From an uncultured bacterium (GTDB taxonomy: Bacteria; Cyanobacteriota; Vampirovibrionia; Gastranaerophilales; Gastranaerophilaceae), in contig CACXCI010000044.1 in assembly GCA_902766105.1 (NCBI GenBank), forward strand, positions 1 to 41,373: DNA of 41,373 nucleotides, given 5' to 3'. Shown here in pieces: positions 24,240 to 32,835 of this stretch (the first letter of the stretch is position 1; the number at the start of each line of letters is the position of its first letter). The translations under genes were made by a program, and so were the position numbers. The notes below the pieces were generated by a model that made no database searches, had not been told where the DNA came from, and saw only the letters and a program-made list of their open reading frames with translations.

Positions 24240-24383
24240 CTTTATATACATGTAAACACGAGGAAGTATTGCTTAGTTGAGGAATCAAAACAAACTTAAG
24301 CACACACTTCACACTTCACTATTACGAGGAATGATAAAAATTTTACATTCCAAGGCTCTTCTTTCCGAGGAGTCTTTTTTTTG
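24240..24383 (+). ncRNA. Candidate small RNA with four GAGGA motifs and a terminator
   Basis: Intergenic segment divergent from surE that codes for nothing evident. It has GAGGAA at 24260-24265, 24279-24284 and 24326-24331 and GAGGAG at 24367-24372. It also has a tandem cacacttcacacttcac stretch (24303-24319), a hairpin ggaatg...cattcc (24328-24351) and a closing terminator hairpin. The last has 10-base arms, aaggctcttc and gaggagtctt, followed by eight T. Repeated GGA motifs are a feature of CsrA-sequestering RNAs and of ribosome-site mimics. The 5' end is not defined; a TATACT hexamer at 24227-24232 may be its -10 box. Confidence 0.5.
24352..24382 (+). terminator. Strong intrinsic terminator in the surE-SLH interval
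   Basis: Arms aaggctcttc and gaggagtctt pair over 10 bases with two G-T pairs, loop tttcc, then a run of eight T. No protein gene on the plus strand lies upstream, hence the sRNA proposal. Confidence 0.85.
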
Positions 24384-24780
24384 TCCTCACCGGACTGGGT
24401 ACTTTGCTACTAACCATGGTGGTATTTGTACAACCAATGCCCTCCGGTAGGTATTTGTGCAGAGCAAAAAGTGAGATAAAGTGTGAGCGGTGGCGTTTAT
24501 TGCGAGGAGCGAAGCGTAGAGCAGAGCCACGAACGTAGAGATACAAAACGAACCAAAAATTTCAAGATTCTGAACCAAGTTCAGAATGACGAAATTTTTG
24601 AGGGTGTCGGCGTGGCAACGCCGACACCCTACAATCGATACCCACCCTAACCCTTCCTAATCAGGGAGGGAATATGTTATTCCGAGCGTATGTGAGGAAT
24701 CCAGCTTTTTTATATCAAACTCATACCTCACCCTGCACTCTATTTTTTAGAAGAGGAAATAATTATAAATGACAAACATT
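24384..24780. repeat. Repeat-rich non-coding island
   Basis: A patchwork of short dispersed elements. It includes gcgaggagcgaagcgtagag and nearby units (about 24500-24540), the 25-base palindrome (24566-24590), a perfect 12-base inverted repeat, agggtgtcggcg / cgccgacaccct (24601-24630), cccttcctaa...ggaggg (24651-24670) and ttattccgagcgtatgtgag (24678-24697). Two minus-strand reading frames of 63 and 67 codons cover part of it, but they overlap each other and have no ribosome site. Confidence 0.7.
24566..24590. repeat. Intergenic copy of the 25-base palindromic repeat
   Basis: Reads gattctgaaccaagttcaga followed by atgac. It differs by one base from the copy inside the AcsC-like gene and by a few from the copy inside the AcsD-like gene. 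Confidence 0.75.
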
Positions 24781-24834
24781 TATCAGATGTCTGCAATAGA
24801 AACGTTGCATTTAAAAACCAAACCCTATAAGTGT

Positions 24835-24874
24835 AAAAAACAGGTAATTTCGGAAAAAGAAATTACCTGTTTTA
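24835..24874. terminator. Terminator of the 50-residue gene
   Basis: Hairpin caggtaatttc / gaaattacctg (11-base perfect arms) with an A run before it and a T run after it, so it can work on both strands. It lies 22 bases past the stop of the minus-strand gene at 24896. Confidence 0.9.
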
Positions 24875-24895
24875 TAAGTTAATCTATAAATTTTG

Positions 24896-25048
24896 TTATT
24901 TCTGCTTAATTGGGATGGTAATCGGAATTTCAGCTAATTTACCACCTCGGTTGTTTTTAAATCTGATTTCAATATTTTCAGGCTCTTTTGGCTTAAATTC
25001 TTCCTTTTGATACCCATACAAAAATTTCATAAATTCTTTACTATACAT
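24896..25048 (-). CDS. Hypothetical 50-residue protein
   Basis: Not recognised. The frame codes for 50 residues beginning MYSKEFMKFLYGYQKEEF and ending IPITIPIKQK; it is charged, with a helical first half and a beta-like second half around KNNRGGKLAEIPITIP. The case for a real gene rests on three signs: an aaggag ribosome site 4 bases before the ATG, codon use like that of the neighbours, and an 11-base terminator hairpin 22 bases after the stop. It is short enough to be missed by standard gene calling. Confidence 0.7.
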   Translation of the reverse strand: MYSKEFMKFLYGYQKEEFKPKEPENIEIRFKNNRGGKLAEIPITIPIKQK

Positions 25049-25288
25049 GGTACTCCTTGCACACAAATATATTTAACCTTCACACATATATATAAAAACA
25101 TCAAATATAAACTTTTTGCCAATTTTAAACAAATTGTTACAAATTTAGCAATATTAATATTGTCCTGTTGAATAAGTAATTGTGCTAATGTTTTAACCCT
25201 CTCAAAAAGTACATAATCGTTTATGAAGTTTGTTTTTTAAAAACTTGCTTATGAAAAATAAGCAGAAACACAAAACAAGGAGGTAAAA

Positions 25289-27289
25289 ATGTCAATTAAA
25301 AAACTAACTATGGCAGCTGCGATTGCCGTTGGAATATCAACTTGTTCCCTGACTCCGGTGATGGCAGCCTGTCCTTGCAATGAGCAAATGCCTGTTGTAA
25401 CAGGTCCGGCTTGTCCGATTGAAGCAACACAACCAAAATCAACCTGTTCAAAATGCAAAAAGGTTAAAAAGGATTGCGGCTGCAAAAAGCAAAGAAAAGT
25501 TTATCGTAAATCAAAAGGATGTAATGACGATATCACTTGTAACAAAACGTCAGGTCCTTCTACAGCTTTATGTCCGCAAACAGGAAAACCGTCAAGAGCT
25601 GATATGAAGCAGGTCTATGGTTATCCTCAGGCTATATACGGTACTAACAACTATGTTGGTGAAACCGCAAATTCGATTTTTTCAACAGAAACAGCTATGA
25701 ATGGAACAAATTGTCCGGCTGATGGCATGATTTCAAGCATTAATGGTGCAACTGTTGCAAGAGATTGCCCTTGTGGAACAACAACAGGTGCAGCCGCTCA
25801 ATTACCAAGTCTTAACGAATGTGCTGATCGATATAACGGTGTTGTAATCGACAGAAATAACAGACAAATGGATGGTGCATCTTGTCCTATAGATATTCAA
25901 TCAGCAAACTCAATAAGTGCTACTAAAAAAACTTTGGTTCCGTTTGAACTCCCAAAGCAAGAGATAACAGGGGCAGCTTCTCCAATCGGAGGTTGTATGT
26001 TCCCTGATGTTCCAAACAGCCATTGGGCGGCTTGTGATATAGATAAGTTAGCCGTTAATGATGTTGTTGTCGGATATCCTGACGGTTTGTTTAAGCCAAA
26101 TAAAAACATATCACGTGCTGAATTCGCAACAATGTTGGTTAAGGGCTTTAATTTAACCCCAAGCTACGGCACACGTTCAAAATTTACTGATGTGTCCTCT
26201 AATAACTGGGCAAATGCTGCTATTGCCAAAGCCGTTGATGAAGACTTATTAGCAGGCTATCCGAATAAAACTTTTAGACCTAAATCAAATGTAACACGTG
26301 TAGAAGCCTTAACCTCTATTGCCAAAGGTATGACTTGTGATATGGATCAGTGCAAAGCTGATGAGATTTTGAGCCACTATTCTGATGGTAACAAAATCCC
26401 CGGCTGGGCAAGAATCCCTGTTGCTAAATCTTTACAAAACGGTGCATTAAAAGATTCTCCTGTACCTAATATGATTATGCCGAATAAAGATGCTTCTCGT
26501 GCTGATATTGCATCTATGATGCAAACTGTAAGGGTTGCTCTTGGCTATGATATTAATCCAAAAACAGCAAATGCGGCATGTCCAATTTGTCCTAATGACA
26601 AAACATTATATGAAGAACAGGAAGAAATTGTAAAAATTCCTACTTTGAAATTATCAATGATAGACCAAATTACTGCAAAATCATCTCATGTCGGTCAGTA
26701 TTTCAGAGCAAATACTCTTGAAGATGTAACAATCAACGGTGTAACTTATCCTTGCGGCTCAACCGTAACCGGTCAGGTTGTTGAAGTTATAAGACCTTCA
26801 GGATGCGAAAAAGGTGCATTAAAGCTTGCATTTACTGAAATTAAGCACGGAGATTGTAAAACATATTTGCCAAAACAAATATTGCAGGCTCAGGTTAATA
26901 AATCAAAACAAGTAAACCCTGTCGCTCGTTTAGTTGAAATGCCTTTCACATGGGCAGGTTCACTAATAGGTGTTGTAGGTCGTACTGCAGGTGGTATTTT
27001 AACTAACGTAGGTAATGCAGCTGAAAATGTTTCAAATAACGCCGGTTATATGTTAGGTCATACCTTCCAAGGTCAATTTGGTGCAGCTGCACGTAATTTA
27101 GGAGAAGGTCTGTTTGAAACAGCAAAAGCTCCGGTTGATGTAACAAGAACTGCATTGTCCGGTACAATGGGATTGTTCCAAACAACGGGTGATGAAATTG
27201 CTTATTTAGTTGATCCTAAGGGTTACAAAATCTCAGCAATTAACCCAAGAGAGCATTTAACTATTGCATTTGGTTGTGCTGACAGATAA
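25289..27289 (+). CDS. Secreted S-layer homology (SLH) protein with Cys-Pro-rich N-terminal region
   Basis: Exported envelope protein of 666 residues. A signal peptide (1-26, ending TPVMA) is followed by a region of about 200 residues with many cysteines, often in a C-P-x pattern (ACPCNE, ACPIEA, LCPQTG, NCPADG, SCPIDI) and a basic patch (KCKKVKKDCGCKKQRK). About 230-420 holds three SLH repeats: FPDVPNSHWA with GYPDGLFKPNKNISRAEFA, then FTDVSSNNWA with GYPNKTFRPKSNVTRVEA, then a weaker third. SLH domains bind pyruvylated wall polymer. The rest has a beta part (about 450-540) and Gly/Ala-rich helices, then ends AINPREHLTIAFGCADR. It is not a typical SLH porin, as a long C-terminal barrel is not evident. 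Strong aaggaggt site; terminator at 27306. Confidence 0.88.
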   Translation: MSIKKLTMAAAIAVGISTCSLTPVMAACPCNEQMPVVTGPACPIEATQPKSTCSKCKKVKKDCGCKKQRKVYRKSKGCNDDITCNKTSGPSTALCPQTGKPSRADMKQVYGYPQAIYGTNNYVGETANSIFSTETAMNGTNCPADGMISSINGATVARDCPCGTTTGAAAQLPSLNECADRYNGVVIDRNNRQMDGASCPIDIQSANSISATKKTLVPFELPKQEITGAASPIGGCMFPDVPNSHWAACDIDKLAVNDVVVGYPDGLFKPNKNISRAEFATMLVKGFNLTPSYGTRSKFTDVSSNNWANAAIAKAVDEDLLAGYPNKTFRPKSNVTRVEALTSIAKGMTCDMDQCKADEILSHYSDGNKIPGWARIPVAKSLQNGALKDSPVPNMIMPNKDASRADIASMMQTVRVALGYDINPKTANAACPICPNDKTLYEEQEEIVKIPTLKLSMIDQITAKSSHVGQYFRANTLEDVTINGVTYPCGSTVTGQVVEVIRPSGCEKGALKLAFTEIKHGDCKTYLPKQILQAQVNKSKQVNPVARLVEMPFTWAGSLIGVVGRTAGGILTNVGNAAENVSNNAGYMLGHTFQGQFGAAARNLGEGLFETAKAPVDVTRTALSGTMGLFQTTGDEIAYLVDPKGYKISAINPREHLTIAFGCADR

Positions 27290-27305
27290 TTTATATTCTG
27301 TCATA

Positions 27306-27338
27306 AAAATGGCGATTACTAAAGTAATCGCCATTTTT
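27306..27338. terminator. Terminator between the SLH gene and the transporter gene
   Basis: Palindrome aaaatggcgattact-aa-agtaatcgccatttt flanked by a T run, placed between convergent genes. Confidence 0.93.
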
Positions 27339-27357
27339 GCAATTTATAAAATTTATC

Positions 27358-28680
27358 TTAATGTAGATATCTTACAAATAAGTAAACAGAACTTAAAGCA
27401 AGTGATATAAATGTTACTAAAGCTCCGTATTTCATAAATCTTAAAAACGAAATTTTATGCCCGTGAGATGCGGCTGTTTCAGAAACCAAAACATTGGCTG
27501 CAGCACCAATAATTGTAAGGTTTCCACCCAAGCAAGCCCCCAATGATAATGCCCACCACAGAGCATGAACAGGACCGGTTATAGCATTCGGATTTGCCGG
27601 ATTTATAAGCTCTGAAATCAATGGTGCCATTGTTGCGGTATATGGAATATTATCAATTATACCGGATAATATTCCTGATGCCCAAAGAATAATCATTGTT
27701 GCGGCTTCAATACTGCCGTGAGTTAAAACTATCAATTGGTCAGCCAAGAATTTTATCCCGCCGTTTGCTTCAAAACCTCCGATAATAATAAACAAACCTA
27801 TAAAGAAAAATATTGTCAGCCATTCAACATCTCTGTATATTTCTTTTGGTTTTTCAAACAGCAATAAAAATGAAGCTCCCGCCACAGCAAATACAAATGC
27901 TGAAATATGAGTTATATCGTGAGTTACAAATCCTAAAATAACCAATGCTAAAGTTGTTACTGATCTTATCATAAGGTTTTTATCGGTAATAGTATTTGAA
28001 TTATCAAGGTTTGCGATATGCTCCATTTTTTCAGGTGTGGCTTTTAGTCCTTTTCTGAATAAGAAAGTTAAAATGCTTATAGCAACTAAAAATATTATTA
28101 CAACAATTGGTGTTAATTCTCTTAAAAAGTCCATAAAACTAAGACCAGCACGGGTTCCGATGATGATATTTGGGGGATCTCCAATCAAAGTTGCCGTACC
28201 ACCAATATTTGAAGCCAAAACTTCAGTAATTAAAAACGGTACAGGGTCTGTCTCAAATTCTTTTGCTATAACAAATGTTATAGGCATCATAAGAACAACT
28301 GTTGTTACGTTATCCAAAAATGCAGATGCAATTGCCGTAAATGCTGCAAGTGCAAATAAAACAGTCTTTGGATGACCTTTTGTCGCTCTCAAAAGATTAA
28401 GCGCCATCCATTTAAAAACTCCGCTTCTGCTTGCAATATTAACGATAATCATCATACCGACAAGTAAAAAGATTACTTGAAAATCAATGTATTCAAAAAC
28501 CCCTTTTACGTTGTCTTCAAGGTTTAATGATAATGGAATTAAGCCTAAAAGCATAGTCAAAGATGCGCCTGCCAAAGCAACGACTGATTTTTGAATTTTT
28601 TCACTGGCAATGAAAATATAGGCGATTAAAAGAATTGCACCTGATATTATCATTCCATGCGCTTGAATAAAATTTAACAT
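27358..28680 (-). CDS. ArsB/NhaD-type ion transporter (SLC13-like permease)
   Basis: Polytopic inner-membrane protein with 11-12 helices, of the ion transporter superfamily that includes NhaD Na+/H+ antiporters and ArsB/anion permeases. Typical segments are FLDNVTTVVLMMPITFVIA, GGTATLIGDPPNIIIG in the first half and DNIPYTATMAPLI with LGGNLTIIGAAANV in the second half; these are the two re-entrant hairpin regions. Substrate (Na+, arsenite or an anion) cannot be told. The start at 28680 (MLNFIQAHG) has agaggt 5 bases upstream; the frame runs 17 codons further without a good site. It comes 63 bases after rseP and could be the last gene of the kdsA-to-transporter series. Confidence 0.9.
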   Translation of the reverse strand: MLNFIQAHGMIISGAILLIAYIFIASEKIQKSVVALAGASLTMLLGLIPLSLNLEDNVKGVFEYIDFQVIFLLVGMMIIVNIASRSGVFKWMALNLLRATKGHPKTVLFALAAFTAIASAFLDNVTTVVLMMPITFVIAKEFETDPVPFLITEVLASNIGGTATLIGDPPNIIIGTRAGLSFMDFLRELTPIVVIIFLVAISILTFLFRKGLKATPEKMEHIANLDNSNTITDKNLMIRSVTTLALVILGFVTHDITHISAFVFAVAGASFLLLFEKPKEIYRDVEWLTIFFFIGLFIIIGGFEANGGIKFLADQLIVLTHGSIEAATMIILWASGILSGIIDNIPYTATMAPLISELINPANPNAITGPVHALWWALSLGACLGGNLTIIGAAANVLVSETAASHGHKISFLRFMKYGALVTFISLALSSVYLFVRYLH

Positions 28681-28743
28681 CTTTACCTCTTCATAAATGT
28701 ATATTATATAACCTCTAAAATTGTACCACAAATAAAAAATTTC

Positions 28744-30111
28744 TTATATTTGGTGCATAATTAGTGCGTATATATCGTTTCCAATAAGTAAAAATGCCAG
28801 AATTACAATTAGAATAAAGAATACCGTACTTGTTCCTTCAATAATTTTTTCGCTTACAGGTTTGCCTTGTAATTTTTCAATTATAAGGAACATAAAATGT
28901 CCGCCATCTAATGCCGGAATCGGTAAGAAATTTAATATAGCAAGCCATGCTGATATTATTGCTGTTAGTAATAATCCGGATGACATTCCTCCGCTTGTAA
29001 TAACATCTCCGCCAATTTTGGCAACTGCTACAATACCATGAATTTCCTTTGCCGGAATTTTTCCTGATATAAGCTGATAAAAACCGTATATTTGCATAGA
29101 GGTTTGTTTAACAAGATATGAGCTTCCTCCTTTTATTATCTGAGAAAAGGTTTTAGTTTCAATTGTAATAGGTTCATTTTCAGGCATGATTCCAATAAGA
29201 CCGTCTTTGTTCGGATAAATTGTCCTAAGCTCAATTTCTTTACCGTTTCTTTCAACTGTAATTTCTAGTGGTCTTGTGCTGTCTGATAATGCGTACGCTA
29301 TATCCGTAAGGGTTGTTTCTCCATCAGCTATATATAATGTTTTTCCTTGAATTGAATCTCTTAGTTTTGTTTGTTTCTCATTCAATTTTAGTTGTTTATC
29401 ATTATAAAATGCTAATCCTTTTAATATGTCATTACTTAAATTTATTCCTCTTTCCGGTTCAACCTTGAAAAGTTTGACTTTCGTACCTTTTGCTATTTGT
29501 TCATCAGGAGTAATGCCCAAATTTAAGCCTTCCAGTTCTACAAGGTTATCTTCAAATGTATTTTTGTCAATTTTTCCATCGTGTTTGGCACTGTTTTTTG
29601 CATATAGGGTAAGAGCGTAACTTGATTTGATTTCAGAGCCGTTTATTGTTAAAATTCTATCCCCTTTTTGCATTCCGCTATTCCAAACGGATTCTCCTTT
29701 ATCGGCAACAATTTTTCCGACATACACGTTAGCTTCGCCTGCCGGCAGCTTTCCCCAAATTCCGGCTGTCAGAAAAACTAATAAAAATGCAACAACAAGG
29801 TTTGTAATAACACCTGCAGATATTACTATCATTCTTTTCCATACAGGATTATTTGCAAAACGTTCCGGAGAATCGGCCGGAAGGTCTGAATCTTTTTCAT
29901 CATCAGGAAATGCAACGTATCCGCCAATCAAGCAGGCGTGAATTAAATATTCCACATCTCCGATTTTTTTCTTCCACAAAGTAGGTCCAATCGGAAAACC
30001 CAGCGCAAATTTAGAAACTTTTATTCCCAAAGCTCTTGCCGCCAAAAAGTGTCCTGCCTCGTGAACAAGAATTAAAAATCCTAAAAGTAATATCATTATT
30101 ATAATTGACAT
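28744..30111 (-). CDS. rseP: RseP-type site-2 intramembrane metalloprotease (M50)
   Basis: Membrane zinc protease that cuts anti-sigma factors or signal-peptide remnants within the membrane. The zinc site HEAGH is in the first helix (LVHEAGHFLAARALG), followed by the FALGFPIGP segment typical of the RseP/MmpA group. A PDZ-like region lies in the middle (GMQKGDRILTINGSEI). The second motif, with the Asp ligand, is NFLPIPALDGGHFMF near the C-terminus. The 455 residues agree with the family. The ribosome site agaaggg is 9 bases upstream. It lies 62 bases after pheS; dxr, a common neighbour of rseP, is absent here. Confidence 0.95.
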   Translation of the reverse strand: MSIIIMILLLGFLILVHEAGHFLAARALGIKVSKFALGFPIGPTLWKKKIGDVEYLIHACLIGGYVAFPDDEKDSDLPADSPERFANNPVWKRMIVISAGVITNLVVAFLLVFLTAGIWGKLPAGEANVYVGKIVADKGESVWNSGMQKGDRILTINGSEIKSSYALTLYAKNSAKHDGKIDKNTFEDNLVELEGLNLGITPDEQIAKGTKVKLFKVEPERGINLSNDILKGLAFYNDKQLKLNEKQTKLRDSIQGKTLYIADGETTLTDIAYALSDSTRPLEITVERNGKEIELRTIYPNKDGLIGIMPENEPITIETKTFSQIIKGGSSYLVKQTSMQIYGFYQLISGKIPAKEIHGIVAVAKIGGDVITSGGMSSGLLLTAIISAWLAILNFLPIPALDGGHFMFLIIEKLQGKPVSEKIIEGTSTVFFILIVILAFLLIGNDIYALIMHQI

Positions 30112-30173
30112 CTATGTAACCCTTCTTTTTGATAACTCTATACGGATAATAGGAAATTTTAGTGTATTTACCC

Positions 30174-31214
30174 CTACCCTTTAAATTGTTCTGAAAATCT
30201 GACATCATTATTAAAGAACAATCTTATATCATCAATTGCATATTTAAGCATAGCAAGTCTTTCAACCCCCATACCAAATGCAAAACCTGAATATACATCA
30301 GGGTCAATTCCTACACCTTTTAATACATTAGGATCGACCATTCCGGCTCCCAAAATTTCCAGCCAGCCTGTACCTGAACAGGTTCTACAGCCTTTGCCTT
30401 CGCACATAATACATTGAACATCAACTTCTGCAGAAGGTTCTGTAAATGGAAAGAAGCTGTTTCTGAATCTTGTCGGACGGCTTGCACCAAAGTATATTCT
30501 GATAAATTCATTTAATACGCCTTTTAAATCACCGAAAGTTATATCTTTATCAACATAAAGTCCTTCAATTTGGTGGAAAAAGTTATTTTTACGTGAATTT
30601 ATATTTTCGTTTCTGTATACCCTTCCCGGAGCAATAATTCTGATTGGAGGTTTTTGATTTTCCATAACATGAATTTGCGCACCTGATGTTTGGCTTCTTA
30701 ATACAACATTTTGTGCAATATTTGTATAGAAGGTATCCTGAACATCACGAGCAGGGTGATCTTTTGGAACATTTAACATATCAAAATTGAAATATTCGGT
30801 TTCAACTTCAGGTGAACACTCATTTGGTGCAACAGAAAAACCTAAACTTTGAAATATTGAAACTATTTCATTAGTTGTGGAGGTTAAAGGATGAACATGT
30901 CCGTGCGGAGTGTATTGACCTGGCAGAGTAACATCAATTCTTTCCTTTTCCAGTTTTTGATTTAATTCTTGTTGATAAAATTTTTGGAATTTTTCTGATA
31001 TGGAGGTTTCCAGTTTTTGAGTGATCTCATTAGCTAATGAGCCGATAATTCTTTTATCATCGTTAGATAAATCTTTCAGTCCTTTTTTGATTTCGTTAAA
31101 TTCGCCTTTGCGGCTTAAATATTTGAATTTTATATCTTCCAAATCTTTGACTGTTGTTGCTTTTTCAATATCAGCTGTTGCGCTGTCGTATATTTTTTCT
31201 AATTGTTCTTTCAT
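30174..31214 (-). CDS. pheS: Phenylalanine-tRNA ligase alpha subunit
   Basis: Catalytic subunit of the heterotetrameric phenylalanyl-tRNA synthetase (class II). An N-terminal coiled coil (residues 1-90) is followed by the class II core: motif 2 RVYRNENINSRKNNFFHQIE, the FFPFTEPSAEVDV segment, a cysteine-rich insert (CIMCEGKGCRTCSGTGW) and motif 3 GFAFGMGVERLAMLKY. The 346 residues are normal. The start is fixed by gaggat at a good distance. The beta-subunit gene pheT is not adjacent and not in the window, unlike the pheST operon of most bacteria; separate genes are the rule in cyanobacteria. Confidence 0.97.
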   Translation of the reverse strand: MKEQLEKIYDSATADIEKATTVKDLEDIKFKYLSRKGEFNEIKKGLKDLSNDDKRIIGSLANEITQKLETSISEKFQKFYQQELNQKLEKERIDVTLPGQYTPHGHVHPLTSTTNEIVSIFQSLGFSVAPNECSPEVETEYFNFDMLNVPKDHPARDVQDTFYTNIAQNVVLRSQTSGAQIHVMENQKPPIRIIAPGRVYRNENINSRKNNFFHQIEGLYVDKDITFGDLKGVLNEFIRIYFGASRPTRFRNSFFPFTEPSAEVDVQCIMCEGKGCRTCSGTGWLEILGAGMVDPNVLKGVGIDPDVYSGFAFGMGVERLAMLKYAIDDIRLFFNNDVRFSEQFKG

Positions 31215-31308
31215 TTTATATCCTCTAATTTTCCATAGTTATTTCGGGTTTTACTTTGAGATTCTTCGGACTTATGTCTTAACAATATCTGAAATGAAAA
31301 ATCTCTTT

Positions 31309-31941
31309 TTACAAATTTAGTATTTCATTGTATTTCTTTTCAAATCCTATTGTGGTTTTGCCCCCGTGTCCTGTGTATACCTCTGTATCATCAGGTAGGA
31401 TGAAAAGTTTTTCTTTTACGCTTTTTATTATTGCATCCAAATCGCCGTCAAGCAAGTCGCATCTTCCGACACTTCTTTGAAAAAGAGTATCTCCTGAAAA
31501 TAGCTTTTTGTCTATAAGGTAACACATTCCGCCTTTTGTGTGTCCCGGTGTCGATATAGCTTTGATTTTGGTGTCTCCGATTTTAAATTCATCTCCGTCG
31601 TATACTGCATTTGTATTTGGAATTTGTACATCTGCGGATGCTTTACCCGTAAACATTGCAAGCATTTGGGGTGCATAGTTCATTTGGTTTATATCATCCT
31701 TTGACACATAAATTTCTGTATTAAACAGTTCTTTAAATTTGTTTATGCCTAAAATATGGTCAAAATGACCGTGGGTTAATAAAATATATTTTAATTTACA
31801 ACCTGTTGACTTTACCTCATTAATAAATTCTTCTCTTGCTGAGGAACAATCAATTAAAACGGCTTCATTTGATTTATTATCAATTACAAGATAATTATTG
31901 GCATCAACAGGACCTTCAACAAATGTTTTTATAGAAATCAT
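31309..31941 (-). CDS. Metallo-beta-lactamase fold hydrolase (glyoxalase II-like)
   Basis: Binuclear zinc hydrolase of the MBL superfamily with the motif THGHFDHILG (HxHxDH), GHTKGGMCYL, LFSGDTLFQRSVGRCD and GHGGKTTIGFE at the C-terminus. The 210 residues lack the C-terminal lid of true glyoxalase II, so this belongs to the YcbL/GloB-like short group that hydrolyses thioesters or related substrates; the substrate is not known. It directly follows kdsA: the kdsA stop and this ATG abut without spacer, so translation is probably coupled. Confidence 0.9.
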   Translation of the reverse strand: MISIKTFVEGPVDANNYLVIDNKSNEAVLIDCSSAREEFINEVKSTGCKLKYILLTHGHFDHILGINKFKELFNTEIYVSKDDINQMNYAPQMLAMFTGKASADVQIPNTNAVYDGDEFKIGDTKIKAISTPGHTKGGMCYLIDKKLFSGDTLFQRSVGRCDLLDGDLDAIIKSVKEKLFILPDDTEVYTGHGGKTTIGFEKKYNEILNL

Positions 31942-32763
31942 TTATTTGACAACCTCAAATATTTGTTTACATTTGGCAAACAGTTCCTTTGCGTCTTTGA
32001 GCGCAATCATATTTGGCCCATCGCATTTTGCATTATCCGGATCAGGATGAATTTCAAAAAATAATACCTTTGCGCCTGCGGCTATAGCAGCCTTAGCTAA
32101 AACAGGAACAAATCTTCTGTCTCCACCCGAACATATACCATTTGCTCCGGGTAATTGAACGCTGTGTGTAGCATCAAAAACCACAGGATAACCAAATGAG
32201 TGCATAATCGGTATTCCTCTGAAATCCACAACCAAATTATTATATCCAAAGGTTGTTCCTCTGTCTGTTAATAATATATTGAAATTACCGGAATCTTCAA
32301 CTTTTTTGATTAAGCTTTCCATTTGTTCAGGTGCTAAAAACTGTCCTTTTTTTATGTTTATAATCTTACCTGTCTTTGCTGCGGCAACAAGCAAATCCGT
32401 TTGTCTGCACAAAAATGCCGGAATTTGCAATATATCAGCAATTTCTGCCGCTTTGGCAGCCTGATCCGGTGTATGGATGTCTGTTACTATAGGCAGATTA
32501 AATTTTTCTTTTACTTTTGCAAGCATTTCAAGCCCTTTTTCAAGCCCCGGACCTCTGAAAGATTTTAAAGATGAACGATTTGCTTTGTCAAAAGATGATT
32601 TGAATACAAAGTTTATGTCTAATTCCTTTGTTATCTCCTTTAATCCTTTTGCTGTTTCATCAAGAATTTCCTGACTTTCAATTGCGCAAGGTCCTGCGAG
32701 AATTGTTAATTTATCCCCGCCTATTTCAAAATCCCTTAATTTAATTCTTTTAATATTTTCCAT
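31942..32763 (-). CDS. kdsA: 3-deoxy-8-phosphooctulonate synthase KdsA
   Basis: Condenses arabinose 5-phosphate with phosphoenolpyruvate to form Kdo 8-phosphate, a precursor of the lipopolysaccharide inner core. The barrel is complete: LTILAGPCAIES, FKSSFDKANRSS, the FRGPGLEKGLEML segment, IVTDIHTP, FLCRQTDLLVAAAKTG and FGYPVVFDATHSVQLPG. KdsA rather than DAHP synthase is shown by the KANRSS and the length. Its presence implies a Gram-negative outer membrane with Kdo. I prefer the ATG at 32763; a TTG six codons earlier is in frame. A TATAAT box ends 6 bases before the ATG, so the mRNA may be leaderless. Confidence 0.96.
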   Translation of the reverse strand: MENIKRIKLRDFEIGGDKLTILAGPCAIESQEILDETAKGLKEITKELDINFVFKSSFDKANRSSLKSFRGPGLEKGLEMLAKVKEKFNLPIVTDIHTPDQAAKAAEIADILQIPAFLCRQTDLLVAAAKTGKIINIKKGQFLAPEQMESLIKKVEDSGNFNILLTDRGTTFGYNNLVVDFRGIPIMHSFGYPVVFDATHSVQLPGANGICSGGDRRFVPVLAKAAIAAGAKVLFFEIHPDPDNAKCDGPNMIALKDAKELFAKCKQIFEVVK

Positions 32764-32769
32764 ACATAT

Positions 32770-32775
32770 ATTATA
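32770..32775 (-). promoter_or_regulatory. Putative -10 box of kdsA, 6 bases from the start codon
   Basis: Perfect TATAAT on the minus strand with no ribosome site between it and the ATG. No good -35 hexamer was found at 16-18 bases. Confidence 0.5.
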
Positions 32776-32835
32776 TAGCAAACATGTAAAAATGAATATG
32801 ATTATCTATAGAGCAAAATATTTTTTGTTCGGTCT

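Noticed and set aside
24301-24330. Yfr1-type cyanobacterial sRNA
   Set aside because: The cacacttcacacttcac stretch is only similar in composition; the conserved Yfr1 core sequence is not present.
24343-24578. Two overlapping minus-strand frames of 63 and 67 codons
   Set aside because: They overlap each other in different frames, cover the sRNA terminator and repeat units and have no ribosome site.
24769-24882. 37-codon plus-strand frame starting MTNIYQMS
   Set aside because: It runs through the terminator hairpin at 24835 and its ribosome site is poorly spaced.
31230-31308. Possible hairpin/repeat with gagattcttcgg and aatctc between the MBL gene and pheS
   Set aside because: It may be a decayed copy of the repeat at 2936, but the match is short and the pairing weak, so I do not list it as a feature. 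I also saw no T-box or attenuator in front of pheS.
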